The notes under the pieces: model-generated
Told to the model about the DNA's origin: nothing
Database searches by the model: none
Seen by the model: the letters and a program-made list of their open reading frames with translations, nothing else
Position numbers and translations under genes: made by a program
Shown: piece after piece, positions 38,335-45,825 of the stretch
Layout of the letters: each line of letters opens with the position of its first letter
How positions within the stretch are numbered: position 1 is the stretch's first letter
Assembly: GCA_000703065.1 (NCBI GenBank)
Contig: JNLK01000001.1
Location: 3,680,001 to 3,744,000, forward strand
DNA: 64,000 nt
Direction: 5' to 3'
Source of the DNA: Lachnospiraceae bacterium AC2029
Lineage (GTDB): Bacteria > Bacillota > Clostridia > Lachnospirales > Lachnospiraceae

Positions 38335-38664
38335 TCAGGACAGCACCAGATCCATATAAAATGCTTTCTTTGTTTCATCGCAGGTTACAAAACGATATCT
38401 CACCTGCTCTCCTTCATTGTAACGAAGAGACATATGCGAATAAGGGAATGCCACCTGCGAAGCCAGATCACAGAACATCTTGTCTGCCGCCTCGATGGAG
38501 AACTTCTTCAGATGAACATCCACAACATATTTATTATAACTGATATTGATGCAGTACTTGACCACATCCTTCCGGTCTGACAGGAAGAGATCCACCTTCT
38601 GTGAGAACCGTTCATCTATCTCAAGGCGAACCTTCGCCAGATATTCGTTCATGACTCGAAACAT
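38335..38664 (-). CDS. Small conserved-looking cytosolic protein, unknown function
   Basis: 109 aa, no signal peptide or membrane helix. It is a compact alpha/beta sequence (DERFSQKVDLFLSDRKDV, KYVVDVHLKKFSIEAADKM, YSHMSLRYNEGEQVRYRF). I do not recognise the family. It lies 26 bp after the HD-GYP gene and 52 bp before the wall-repeat gene on the same strand. The position would allow it to act with the HD-GYP protein, but nothing in the sequence shows this. Confidence 0.65.
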   Translation of the reverse strand: MFRVMNEYLAKVRLEIDERFSQKVDLFLSDRKDVVKYCINISYNKYVVDVHLKKFSIEAADKMFCDLASQVAFPYSHMSLRYNEGEQVRYRFVTCDETKKAFYMDLVLS

Positions 38665-38690
38665 TACTACTCCTTCCGACGGGCAAAAAC

Positions 38691-39878
38691 TTAGTAGATA
38701 TTCTTGTCCGGAATCTTCTTATGAATTTCCTTGAATTTGTCAAAGTTGGCTATGAAGAGACGTACCACCGCCGGATCAAACTGAGTTCCGCTGTTCTTCA
38801 CGATCTCCTCGTAGGCATTCTCCACGGTCCATCCCTTCTTGTAGGACCTGGTGGTGGTAAGCGCATCAAAAACATCGCATACGGCGATCATCCGGGCAAT
38901 GTATGCGATCTCCTTTCCCTTCATCCCGAGATACCCTTTTCCATCCCAGCGTTCATGATGCTCCTTTGCCAGAATGGATGCGATCCGCATGATCTCTCCG
39001 GGGCAGTCCTTCAGGAGAGCCTCACCGTAAAGAACATGATTCTTCATGATCTGGTATTCATCATCCGTCAGCTTGGAGGGCTTATCCAGGATCTCCTCCG
39101 GGATCATCAGCTTACCGATATCATGCATCATAGCACCGGCCGCAAGCTTCTCGCAATACTCCGCATCAAAACTGGATGCACGTCCGAGGACCTTCATATA
39201 CTCTGCAACTCTTCGGATATGCTCACCGGTTTCCTTGGACTTGGACTCACTGATCTCCGAGAAGGCATAGATCAGGTAGTTCTCATTTTCCTGCATGGTC
39301 GCGGCAGTATCGATATACTTGTCGATCATCAGAGAATTACGTCCCACGATGTAGTATGCCACAAAAGACATCACCACCTCGATCATGATGAGGGGGATGA
39401 TCATTTCCGCGAACTGTCCGTCAAAGGCTGTGAACTGCGGATCCAGACATAACTTAGGGAAGTAGATCTGGAACATGGCCGAACCGAGGATTCCCGCACT
39501 CATCAGCAGTGATGTATACAGAACGAAGGTTCGGTTATAGTACAGAGATGCCAGCAGCAGCGGGAACAGGATAAACGGATATCCGATATAGTTCAGCTGT
39601 GTGATCATTATGGTTGAGATCAGTACCGTACACCACAGGATCACGTGCTGCATATAGGGCCGGCCTTCCCGCTTGAACAGGCTGACCAGAAATCCGGGGA
39701 TCAGTGCCAGGATCGCAGCGATCCCAAAGCTGACGGAAAGGATCCCGATATCATACTCCTTCAGGACAAGAAGATAGGCATAATAAAGCAGCAGAAAATA
39801 TACAACCACACGAAGGCACCGGGCGGATACCCGGTTGATATCGGCTCTATTTCTGCTGCGCATGTATTTCTTGTCCAT
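38691..39878 (-). CDS. Membrane-bound HD-GYP domain phosphodiesterase (putative c-di-GMP hydrolase)
   Basis: 395 aa. The N-terminal ~190 residues hold about six membrane helices with no recognised sensor domain. The HD-GYP domain follows: EHIRRVAEYMKVLG, the HD pair in MMHDIGKLMIP (~251), HVLYGEALL, and HHERWDGKGYLG (~303). The GYP triplet is GYL here, while the preceding HHERWDG and the Lys/His metal residues are kept. IAVCDVFDALTT closes the site. It probably degrades c-di-GMP at the membrane. A c-di-GMP riboswitch lies 2.6 kb away on the same strand and a GGDEF protein lies 14 kb away. Confidence 0.9.
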   Translation of the reverse strand: MDKKYMRSRNRADINRVSARCLRVVVYFLLLYYAYLLVLKEYDIGILSVSFGIAAILALIPGFLVSLFKREGRPYMQHVILWCTVLISTIMITQLNYIGYPFILFPLLLASLYYNRTFVLYTSLLMSAGILGSAMFQIYFPKLCLDPQFTAFDGQFAEMIIPLIMIEVVMSFVAYYIVGRNSLMIDKYIDTAATMQENENYLIYAFSEISESKSKETGEHIRRVAEYMKVLGRASSFDAEYCEKLAAGAMMHDIGKLMIPEEILDKPSKLTDDEYQIMKNHVLYGEALLKDCPGEIMRIASILAKEHHERWDGKGYLGMKGKEIAYIARMIAVCDVFDALTTTRSYKKGWTVENAYEEIVKNSGTQFDPAVVRLFIANFDKFKEIHKKIPDKNIY

Positions 39879-40018
39879 ATTATCCCCTGATCATGCAACT
39901 TATCTCATTTATTGTATCACCTAAACGATATAAATGCAATTCCGGAACAGACGGAACCCGGTCAGGTTCAATTCATCCCCCCGTCTGAGAAGATGTGGTT
40001 TTCCCGCTTAAAGATGGT

Positions 40019-40046
40019 AAAAGGGACGATCCCGAAGGACCGTCCC
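40019..40046 (-). terminator. Intrinsic terminator after the 40055 gene
   Basis: In transcript sense GGGACGGTCC (40046-40037) pairs with GGATCGTCCC (40032-40023), one G-T pair, followed by TTTT. A near-identical terminator follows the paralogous gene at 42692. Confidence 0.75.
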
Positions 40047-40054
40047 GAGCGTTT

Positions 40055-41089
40055 TTAATATGAACCAGCCGCCCAACAATAAGTGGTATACAGCTTATTG
40101 CTGTCCAATAATTCCGCATAAAGTCCCCCACCAACACCAGTTTCATCCGCAGTTCTATATTCCAAATACAGGTAATACGTCTTTCCCTTCTTAAGAACCG
40201 GGTGATCCGCAGCTGTAACGAACTTGTTATAAGCACTGTTATAATATAGTTTTCCATTGGCGTAGGCTTTATCAAACTCCGTAAGCTTCACGGAAATCAG
40301 GAGTTGATACCCATTACCTGAATTATAGTATCCATCCACAAGCATAACGGATGTGAATTTCCCCGTGTATTTACAACCTGATCCGTCATTTCCGGCATAA
40401 TTTCCGGAGATTGTATTGTTAGGACCAAATACCAGTTCATCTTGTCCGGAAGGATAATCTCCATTCATATGGAAATAGTGAGAGTTTTCCTGTCCGTAGT
40501 ATATTGCTTCTGAAGTTATTTCATTAATCTTAATCGTTACCGGAAATGAACTGCTGATATTTCCGTCTTTGGAGCTGTCGTAGGCACCGCCGGCCCACTT
40601 AAAGAAATACCATTTTCCACCAATCTTCTTCCATCCGGTCTGCATAGCCCCGTCAGTGAAGTAATACCACTTTCCACCAATCTTCTTCCAGCCGGTACGC
40701 ATGAAACCTTCAGAACCGAAGTAGTACCATTTCCCGCTGATCTTCTTCCAGCCGGTACGCATAAAACCATCGCCGCCGAAATAGTACCATTTCCCGCTGA
40801 TCTTCCTCCAACCGGTCTGCATAACCCCGTTGCTACCGAAGAAATACCATTTCCCGGATACCTTCTTCCATCCGGTAACCTTTTTCCCCTTCGAGTAGAA
40901 ATACCATTTCCCGCCGGACTTCACCCATCCGTCTTTCGTAGCCGCAAGTACGACGGTATCAGAGACTTCCGTTATTCCATTTCCGGGATCCTTTACCGCA
41001 GCCTCAACTCCGGTATCCATCGGAAGCAAAGATCCTGCAACGATGGATACGGAAAGCATTATCGATAAAACTTGTTTTTTGATTCTCAT
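40055..41089 (-). CDS. Secreted cell-wall-repeat protein with novel C-terminal domain (paralog A)
   Basis: 344 aa. A signal peptide (about 1-31, ending VEAAV) precedes six or seven wall-binding repeats of the GWKKISGKWYYFGSEGFMRT type (residues ~55-180). The C-terminal ~160 residues form an unrecognised beta-rich domain beginning SFPVTIKINEI and ending AELLDSNKLYTTYCWAAGSY, shown here only as the last block LDSNKLYTTYCWA. The same domain ends the 42692 gene with high identity even at DNA level. The start follows AAGGAGTGACG, 15 bp after the upstream gene, so it is in the riboswitch-controlled transcript. Confidence 0.85.
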   Translation of the reverse strand: MRIKKQVLSIMLSVSIVAGSLLPMDTGVEAAVKDPGNGITEVSDTVVLAATKDGWVKSGGKWYFYSKGKKVTGWKKVSGKWYFFGSNGVMQTGWRKISGKWYYFGGDGFMRTGWKKISGKWYYFGSEGFMRTGWKKIGGKWYYFTDGAMQTGWKKIGGKWYFFKWAGGAYDSSKDGNISSSFPVTIKINEITSEAIYYGQENSHYFHMNGDYPSGQDELVFGPNNTISGNYAGNDGSGCKYTGKFTSVMLVDGYYNSGNGYQLLISVKLTEFDKAYANGKLYYNSAYNKFVTAADHPVLKKGKTYYLYLEYRTADETGVGGGLYAELLDSNKLYTTYCWAAGSY

Positions 41090-41104
41090 TTTACGTCACT
41101 CCTT

Positions 41105-42289
41105 CTATGGATTCATACATACACCATCCGTAGAGAATTTGTATGATTTTCCTGAAATCGTTACAGTTCCGGTAACCATGACTCCATCCTTGTTGAAGTA
41201 GTACCATTTTCCGTTCTGTTTCAGCCATCCGGTCTTCATTACTCCGGATGTATTGAAGTAATACCACTTACCGGTAGAATATAGCCAACCAACTTTTCTG
41301 ACGCCAGTAGATTTATCAAAGAAATACCAGTAACTACCTATCTGCTTCCAACCCGTAACCATATATCCGCTGCCATTGAAATAATATACCTTTCCTCCAA
41401 TGGTGGCAAAACGGCCTGCAGGCCAAGTTCCGTCATCGTATTGATACCACCATTTTCCGTTAGTCTTCTTCCAACCGGACGCAGTATCTTTTAATAAAAA
41501 ACTGTAATTTGCAGAAGTATCTCCGTCAGCAACAAGATAATATGATCCTTTATTCAAGGTCATGGTTTCTTTTAGATCGGTCCCCCCGGTAGATGAGTTT
41601 CGATAACTATAGTAACCCATCAAATATTCTCCTTCTCCATCATACAATACAAAATGTAAACGATCCTCATTACCGGACGCCGTAAGAACAATATTAGACC
41701 TCTTGTTTAACGTGAATTTGTAATAATCAGACATTTCATTTTCGGCAAAATGTCCCCTGTAGGTCTTTCCGAGTGAAATCTTATTTGCAGTCTGCCTTGT
41801 ATCATCCTGATGATATTTTCCAGATGTATCTGTTCCGTTCAAAAAGGTTTCACCTGAGCTCTTGAAACTTACGGTAAAATTATAATTACCGGTGTAATCC
41901 TCTTCCTCAACGAAGAAATAATATGTTCCTGCAATCGCTTCATAAGTAAACGTTTTATTCTTGATCTTTGTTGTATTATTCAATGGATAACATTCATCAA
42001 TATGACAAAAATCAACATCAAGAGTATCATAACAATTAACATATACATGCTTCATTTCCGACTGAAACCTAATCGTCAGTTGTCCGGAAGAAGGTAACAC
42101 GATCTTATACCAATCTTCCGTGTTTCTACTGGTTATTCTTCCATAGTATTTAGTCCCAAATGTCACTTTTGTAGCTGTCCGTTCATTATTTCCAGCAGCC
42201 TCTGCTCTCATTGGAAGGAAGACCGAGATCAATGCCAATGCCATTGCCAGCACCATTAGTATCAGTTTCTTATTCATCCTGCTTTTCAT
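41105..42289 (-). CDS. Secreted protein with two PPC-like domains and cell-wall repeats, under c-di-GMP riboswitch
   Basis: 394 aa from ATG 42289 (GGAGG 5 bp away); the ORF reaches 42355 but that start lies in the leader terminator. After a signal peptide ending RAEAAG come two beta-sandwich domains of the bacterial pre-peptidase C-terminal type (DWYKIVLPSSGQLTIRF; DYYKFTLNKRSNIVL), each ~105 residues. Five wall-binding repeats follow (GSGYMVTGWKQIGSYWYFF, TGKWYYFNTSG), ending near the C-terminus. It has no protease domain, so it is likely a surface-attached binding protein. A riboswitch and terminator directly upstream make expression depend on c-di-GMP. Confidence 0.85.
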   Translation of the reverse strand: MKSRMNKKLILMVLAMALALISVFLPMRAEAAGNNERTATKVTFGTKYYGRITSRNTEDWYKIVLPSSGQLTIRFQSEMKHVYVNCYDTLDVDFCHIDECYPLNNTTKIKNKTFTYEAIAGTYYFFVEEEDYTGNYNFTVSFKSSGETFLNGTDTSGKYHQDDTRQTANKISLGKTYRGHFAENEMSDYYKFTLNKRSNIVLTASGNEDRLHFVLYDGEGEYLMGYYSYRNSSTGGTDLKETMTLNKGSYYLVADGDTSANYSFLLKDTASGWKKTNGKWWYQYDDGTWPAGRFATIGGKVYYFNGSGYMVTGWKQIGSYWYFFDKSTGVRKVGWLYSTGKWYYFNTSGVMKTGWLKQNGKWYYFNKDGVMVTGTVTISGKSYKFSTDGVCMNP

Positions 42290-42340
42290 CCTCTCCTCCA
42301 TTTCATTCAACTGTTCTCCGATCATCCATCCATCTGCCCC

Positions 42341-42406
42341 GAAAAGAAAATCCATCCTTTGGATACGATCTATAACTCCCGATATAGACCATATCCAAAG
42401 GATGGA
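42341..42406 (-). terminator. Riboswitch expression-platform terminator
   Basis: In transcript sense TCCATCCTTTGGATA (42406-42392) pairs perfectly with TATCCAAAGGATGGA (42365-42351) over 15 bp. An inner stem TCTATA (42388-42383) pairs with TATAGA (42374-42369). The tract TTTTCTTTTC (42350-42341) follows. It lies between the aptamer and the gene start, where a switchable terminator is expected. Confidence 0.85.
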
Positions 42407-42413
42407 TAAAAAA

Positions 42414-42495
42414 GCAACTGGCTATCATACTCTATCGAGGTTAGATCCTTTAGCTTTGCGTCACAAGATTTCTCCTGTTTTGCCAAACATTCCCG
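42414..42495 (-). ncRNA. Cyclic-di-GMP-I (GEMM) riboswitch aptamer
   Basis: In transcript sense the order of conserved blocks is GGCAAAACAGGA, a GAAA tetraloop, TCTTGTGACGCAAAGC, then AAAGGATCTAA, and ATGATAGCCAGTTGC. This matches the GEMM-I pattern: GGCAAA, a GNRA-capped stem, the invariant GACGCAAAGC, the tetraloop receptor CTAA, and the closing TAGCCAG-UUGC. The invariant core lies at 42463-42454. It is followed by a strong terminator and then the PPC/wall-repeat gene. Whether ligand turns transcription on or off cannot be told by eye. Confidence 0.92.
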
Positions 42496-42654
42496 TTTTA
42501 TGTTCCGGTTTCTATACAATAAATCATTTCACATCTATACAATTCATACTATCACAGAAAGGCGTCAAATACAAGCAAGACGAGACTCGTCATTTATGTC
42601 ATTTATGCCATTTCCAGAAATAATTTCAAGTGGTCATTCCATAATGCGTCACCC
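42496..42654. other. Non-coding stretch between riboswitch and the 42692 gene terminator
   Basis: AT-rich and without a plausible gene. It should contain the promoter of the riboswitch transcript, but I find no clearly spaced -35/-10 pair. A TTGACG (42576-42571) on the - strand is a possible -35. The 9-mer GTCATTTAT is directly repeated twice near 42590-42607. Confidence 0.4.
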
Positions 42655-42684
42655 AAAAAAGGGACGGTCCCTCAGGACCGTCCC
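42655..42684 (-). terminator. Intrinsic terminator after the 42692 gene
   Basis: In transcript sense GGGACGGTCC (42684-42675) pairs perfectly with GGACCGTCCC (42670-42661) around a TGAG loop, followed by TTTTTT (42660-42655). Confidence 0.92.
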
Positions 42685-42691
42685 GAGCGTA

Positions 42692-43729
42692 TTAATATGA
42701 ACCTGCTGCCACGCAATAACTGGTATACAGCTTATTGCTGTCCAGTAATTCCGCATAACATCCGCCTCCCATACCATCAGAAAAAGCAGGTCTGTGTTCG
42801 AGATACAGGTAATATGTTTTTCCTTTCTTTAACACCGGATGATCCGCAGCTGTAACGTACTTATTATACTCACTGTTATAGTAACGGCTTCCATTGGAAT
42901 ATGCTTTTTTGAAATCCGTAAGTTTCATGGAGATTAGGAGCTTATAATCATTTTCCGACTTATAGTATCCGTCCACCAGCATAACGGATGTGAATTTCCC
43001 TGTGTATTTGCATCCATTTCCGTTTTTCCCGGCATAATTTCCGGAAATCGTATTGTTGGAACCAAACTTCAGAATGTCCTGTCCGGAGGGATAATTTCCA
43101 TTCTTATGGAAATAGTAATAATTCTCCTGTCCGTACCATATTGAACCTACAGTAAGTTTATTTATGGTGATCGTTACCGGAAATGAGTTGCTGATCTTTC
43201 CATCCTTCGATCTGTCGTAGGCACCGCCGTCCCACTTGAAGAAATACCATTTCCCACTAATCTTCTTCCAACCGGTTCTTCTATAACCGTCACTTCCGAA
43301 ATAGTACTTTTTCCCGCTGATCGTCTTCCAACCGGTACGCATAACACCATCATCACCGAAATAGTACCACTTTCCGCTGATCTTCTGCCAGCCGGTACGC
43401 ATAATACCATCACCGCCGAAATAGTACTTTTTTCCGCTGAAATTCCTCCAGCCGTTCTGCCTGACCCCGTTTTTGCCGAAGTAATACCATTTCCCGGAAA
43501 TCTTTTCCCATCCGGTAACCTTTTTGCCCTTCGAATAGTAATACCATTTTCCGTCGGACTTCACCCATCCGGATTTCGTTGCCGCAAACACGACCGTATC
43601 AGAGACTTCTGATATTCCAGTTCCGGGATCCTTTACAGCAGCCTCAACCCCGGTATTAATCGGGAGCAAAGAACCTGCAACAATGGATACAGAGAGCATT
43701 ATCGCTATAACATGTTTTTTTATCCTCAT
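42692..43729 (-). CDS. Secreted cell-wall-repeat protein with novel C-terminal domain (paralog B)
   Basis: 345 aa from ATG 43729 (AGGAGGGAT upstream); an ORF extension to 43795 has no site. The signal peptide is nearly identical to that of the 40055 protein (SIVAGSLLPINTGVEAA versus SIVAGSLLPMDTGVEAA). Seven wall-binding repeats (KWYYFGDDGVMRTGWKTISG) are followed by the same ~160-residue C-terminal domain (SFPVTITINKL to LDSNKLYTSYC). The two genes and their terminators are clear duplicates, but only the 40055 copy lies downstream of the riboswitch. This copy follows a DUF4190-like gene by 78 bp. Confidence 0.85.
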   Translation of the reverse strand: MRIKKHVIAIMLSVSIVAGSLLPINTGVEAAVKDPGTGISEVSDTVVFAATKSGWVKSDGKWYYYSKGKKVTGWEKISGKWYYFGKNGVRQNGWRNFSGKKYYFGGDGIMRTGWQKISGKWYYFGDDGVMRTGWKTISGKKYYFGSDGYRRTGWKKISGKWYFFKWDGGAYDRSKDGKISNSFPVTITINKLTVGSIWYGQENYYYFHKNGNYPSGQDILKFGSNNTISGNYAGKNGNGCKYTGKFTSVMLVDGYYKSENDYKLLISMKLTDFKKAYSNGSRYYNSEYNKYVTAADHPVLKKGKTYYLYLEHRPAFSDGMGGGCYAELLDSNKLYTSYCVAAGSY

Positions 43730-43807
43730 TTTATATCCCTCCTTGTCCAAGAAAAAATACAATGTATCTGTTCGTCCGTTCGTACAATCTCTCACTTTAC
43801 AAACACC

Positions 43808-44149
43808 CTACAGCATGCTTCGAACCTGATCCCAGAGGATTATAACCTTGGCAAATGTGATCAGTCCCAGAACAAGTCCGGCGATCGCCATTATCATTCC
43901 AAATGCTTTCGGACGTTTGCGAAATGAAATAATGGAGAGGACGATTGCCGTCAATCCCAGAACGATCGGGAAATAAGGGATCGTCAGGATATTCAGCCGG
44001 GTACAGAAAAGCAGGCTGATGATACCAACCACCATGGATACGAGTCCAAATCCAAATGCGCGTTCCTTCTGATAGACGGGTGCATTCGGTGCACAACCCT
44101 GAGTTTCGTAATAGTAAAACTGACTGTTAAACTTATCAAAATTATTCAT
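43808..44149 (-). CDS. DUF4190-like small membrane protein (twin 2)
   Basis: 113 aa from ATG 44149, which follows AAAGGAGGAAC; the ORF extends to 44269 without another site. An N-terminal ~35-residue polar region rich in Asn, Tyr and Gln precedes two membrane helices (LVSMVVGIISLLFC and IVLGLTAIVLSIIS), then a third segment AIAGLVLGLITFAKV. The GLVLG-type helices fit DUF4190. The function of this family is unknown. It is a tandem duplicate of the 44300-44794 gene, including the 51-bp upstream segment. Confidence 0.75.
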   Translation of the reverse strand: MNNFDKFNSQFYYYETQGCAPNAPVYQKERAFGFGLVSMVVGIISLLFCTRLNILTIPYFPIVLGLTAIVLSIISFRKRPKAFGMIMAIAGLVLGLITFAKVIILWDQVRSML

Positions 44150-44189
44150 AACTGTTCCTCCTTTGTTTTGTGTTTGTTTTGTTATCTTG

Positions 44190-44240
44190 GATGATCTTAT
44201 TAAAACACAAAACAAAGAAGGAAAAATTAGGGGGGTGGGA
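44190..44240 (-). repeat. 51-bp duplicated upstream region, copy 2
   Basis: Identical over ~51 bp to 44846-44896. In transcript sense it starts with a C-tract (CCCACCCCCC), then an AT-rich stretch (TTTTAATAAG) and ends at GATCATC about 41 bp before the start codon. Probably the promoter or operator of the twin gene; no standard -35 is evident. Confidence 0.7.
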
Positions 44241-44243
44241 TTT

Positions 44244-44276
44244 AAAAAAACGGGCGGCGCCAGAAGCACCGCCCGT
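44244..44276 (-). terminator. Intrinsic terminator after twin 1
   Basis: In transcript sense ACGGGCGGTGC (44276-44266) pairs with GCGCCGCCCGT (44260-44250) around TTCTG, followed by TTTTTTT. It separates the two DUF4190-like genes, so each needs its own promoter. Confidence 0.88.
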
Positions 44277-44299
44277 ATTCTTGGTACGATATATCTTTT

Positions 44300-44794
44300 C
44301 TAAAACATACTTTCAATCTGACCCCAGAGGAGCACGACTCTGGCAAAAGTGATCAGTCCCAGAACAAGTCCGGCGATCGCCATTCCTCTTCCTCTCGCAT
44401 GTCTGCGGATCGGAGAAATGGAGAAAACGACTGCGAGCAGCGCCATAACGATCAGGAAATAAGGGATCATCAGCATATTCAGCCCGGTAGAGCAAAGCAG
44501 ACCGATGATACCAACGACCATGGATGCGACTGCCAGTCCGGATACCCTTTCCCGCTGAAAGGCGTTTGAGTTAGGTACATAACCCTGTGAGAATGAATTC
44601 GGTACGTAGCCCTGCGCGGATGTGTACGGTACGTAACCCTGTGCGGGTGTACTCTGTACGTAAGTCTGAGCAGGTGTACTCTGTACGTAAGTCTGAGCAG
44701 GTGTGCTCTGTGCGTATGCCTGAACAGGTTTGCTTGATACGCAACTGGGCGCCTGGAAAAAGTAAGACTGAGCATTATTATTAGAATTATTCAT
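44300..44794 (-). CDS. DUF4190-like membrane protein with YVQSTPAQ-type repeats (twin 1)
   Basis: 164 aa from ATG 44794 (AAAGGAGGAAAGG). Residues ~24-82 are six or seven imperfect 9-10-residue repeats of the QTYVQSTPA / QGYVPNSFS kind. Such low-complexity Tyr/Gln/Pro tails often precede the helices in DUF4190 proteins. The helices are LAVASMVVGIIGLLC, YFLIVMALLAVVFSI and MAIAGLVLGLITFA. It is the longer member of the twin pair; the repeat block is absent from the 43808-44149 protein. Confidence 0.75.
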   Translation of the reverse strand: MNNSNNNAQSYFFQAPSCVSSKPVQAYAQSTPAQTYVQSTPAQTYVQSTPAQGYVPYTSAQGYVPNSFSQGYVPNSNAFQRERVSGLAVASMVVGIIGLLCSTGLNMLMIPYFLIVMALLAVVFSISPIRRHARGRGMAIAGLVLGLITFARVVLLWGQIESMF

Positions 44795-44845
44795 AACCTT
44801 TCCTCCTTTTGTTCTGTATTTGTCTGTTTTCGTTTTGTTATCTTT

Positions 44846-44896
44846 GATGATCTTATTAAAACACAAAACAAAGAAGGAAAAATTAGGGGGGTGGGA
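44846..44896 (-). repeat. 51-bp duplicated upstream region, copy 1
   Basis: The matching copy of 44190-44240, placed about 50 bp before the twin 1 start codon and directly after the rsfS stop at 44900. It contains the same CCCACCCCCC tract. Confidence 0.7.
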
Positions 44897-44899
44897 ATT

Positions 44900-45241
44900 T
44901 TAATATGTGGTTCTGCTCACATCTCTCCAGGTATGTTCCAGATCGTAGAATTCTCTCATCTCTCTCAGGAAGATATGAACCACAAGATCAGAATAATCCA
45001 GCAGGATCCATCCGCCGTCTGAGGAACCCTCCCGGTCTCTCAGCCGGTAACCCGCCCGATCCATTGCTTCTTCCACTCCGTCCAGAAGAGCATCCATCTG
45101 GGAATGACTTCCGCCGCTTACGATCAGAAAGTCATCACAGATCACGGACTGTTCCCCGATATGGAGGGATACGATATTCTCCCCCTTCTTGTCCTGCATC
45201 GCCTTTACGGCCACCTCAAGCATTGTAAGTCTTTCTTCCAT
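44900..45241 (-). CDS. rsfS: Ribosome silencing factor RsfS
   Basis: 113 aa, standard length. Landmarks are SVICDDFLIVSGGSHSQMDAL, then WILLDYSDLVVHIF and REFYDLEHTW. RsfS binds L14 on the 50S subunit and blocks joining with 30S when nutrients are scarce. It follows yqeK by 9 bp, the usual nadD-yqeK-rsfS order in Firmicutes. Confidence 0.95.
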   Translation of the reverse strand: MEERLTMLEVAVKAMQDKKGENIVSLHIGEQSVICDDFLIVSGGSHSQMDALLDGVEEAMDRAGYRLRDREGSSDGGWILLDYSDLVVHIFLREMREFYDLEHTWRDVSRTTY

Positions 45242-45250
45242 AGTTCTCCT

Positions 45251-45811
45251 CTATTTCGTATAAAAGTCGTAGGTTTTCTCGGTCAGATCATCGATCGCCA
45301 CGCCCTTGATCGCCAGATACTCCAGGGTATGGCGAAGCACATGGACGATGCATTTGTCCAGATCCGTGAAGGCTTCCTTCCGTATCTCCGGAAGCTGGCT
45401 GATCATCCGCCGGTTCGGCTCGATATAATCCGCCACGAAAATGATCTTCTCCAGCAGAGTCATATCCGGCTTACCGGTAGTGTGGTAGGTGATGGCCGAA
45501 AGGATCTCCTCATCCGTTATCCCGAATTTCTTCCTGGCATAGTAAGCACCCAGCTTCCCATGCAACAGATCCGGATTCTCCTCCTCACAGGCACTGATGG
45601 GCAGCCCGTGTTTGATGGCCTTCTTCAGTTTATCCTCATTTGAAAGGCATTTGGCATTGTCATGAAGAAGCCCTGCGATCCTGGCTCTCTGGACATCCTC
45701 TCCGTAGACGAAAGCCATACACGCCGCGGTATACTCAACACCGATGGAATGAACATAGCGCTTCGGTGTCAGCTTCTTCTTCAGATAAATGAGCATTTCT
45801 TCCCGTTCCAT
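45251..45811 (-). CDS. yqeK: YqeK-type bis(5'-nucleosyl)-tetraphosphatase (HD domain)
   Basis: 186 aa from ATG 45811 (GGAGGAACG upstream). HD-domain residues are visible as YVHSIGVEYTAA, RIAGLLHDNAK, KLGAYYARKKFG and ITYHTTGKPDMT, with EPNRRM near the end. The family hydrolyses diadenosine tetraphosphate symmetrically. It is located between nadD and rsfS. Confidence 0.94.
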   Translation of the reverse strand: MEREEMLIYLKKKLTPKRYVHSIGVEYTAACMAFVYGEDVQRARIAGLLHDNAKCLSNEDKLKKAIKHGLPISACEEENPDLLHGKLGAYYARKKFGITDEEILSAITYHTTGKPDMTLLEKIIFVADYIEPNRRMISQLPEIRKEAFTDLDKCIVHVLRHTLEYLAIKGVAIDDLTEKTYDFYTK

Positions 45812-45825
45812 ATCCGTTCCTCCGA

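Noticed and set aside
40550-40920. Regular ~60-bp DNA repeats that could suggest a CRISPR array; also 43200-43520 and 52480-52960
   Set aside because: The repeats are in frame and encode the Trp/Tyr-rich wall-binding motifs; there are no constant-length spacers or cas genes.
42290-42355. Longer N-terminus for the 41105 protein (start at 42355)
   Set aside because: That start lies inside the riboswitch terminator stem and gives an N-terminus before the signal peptide without a ribosome binding site.
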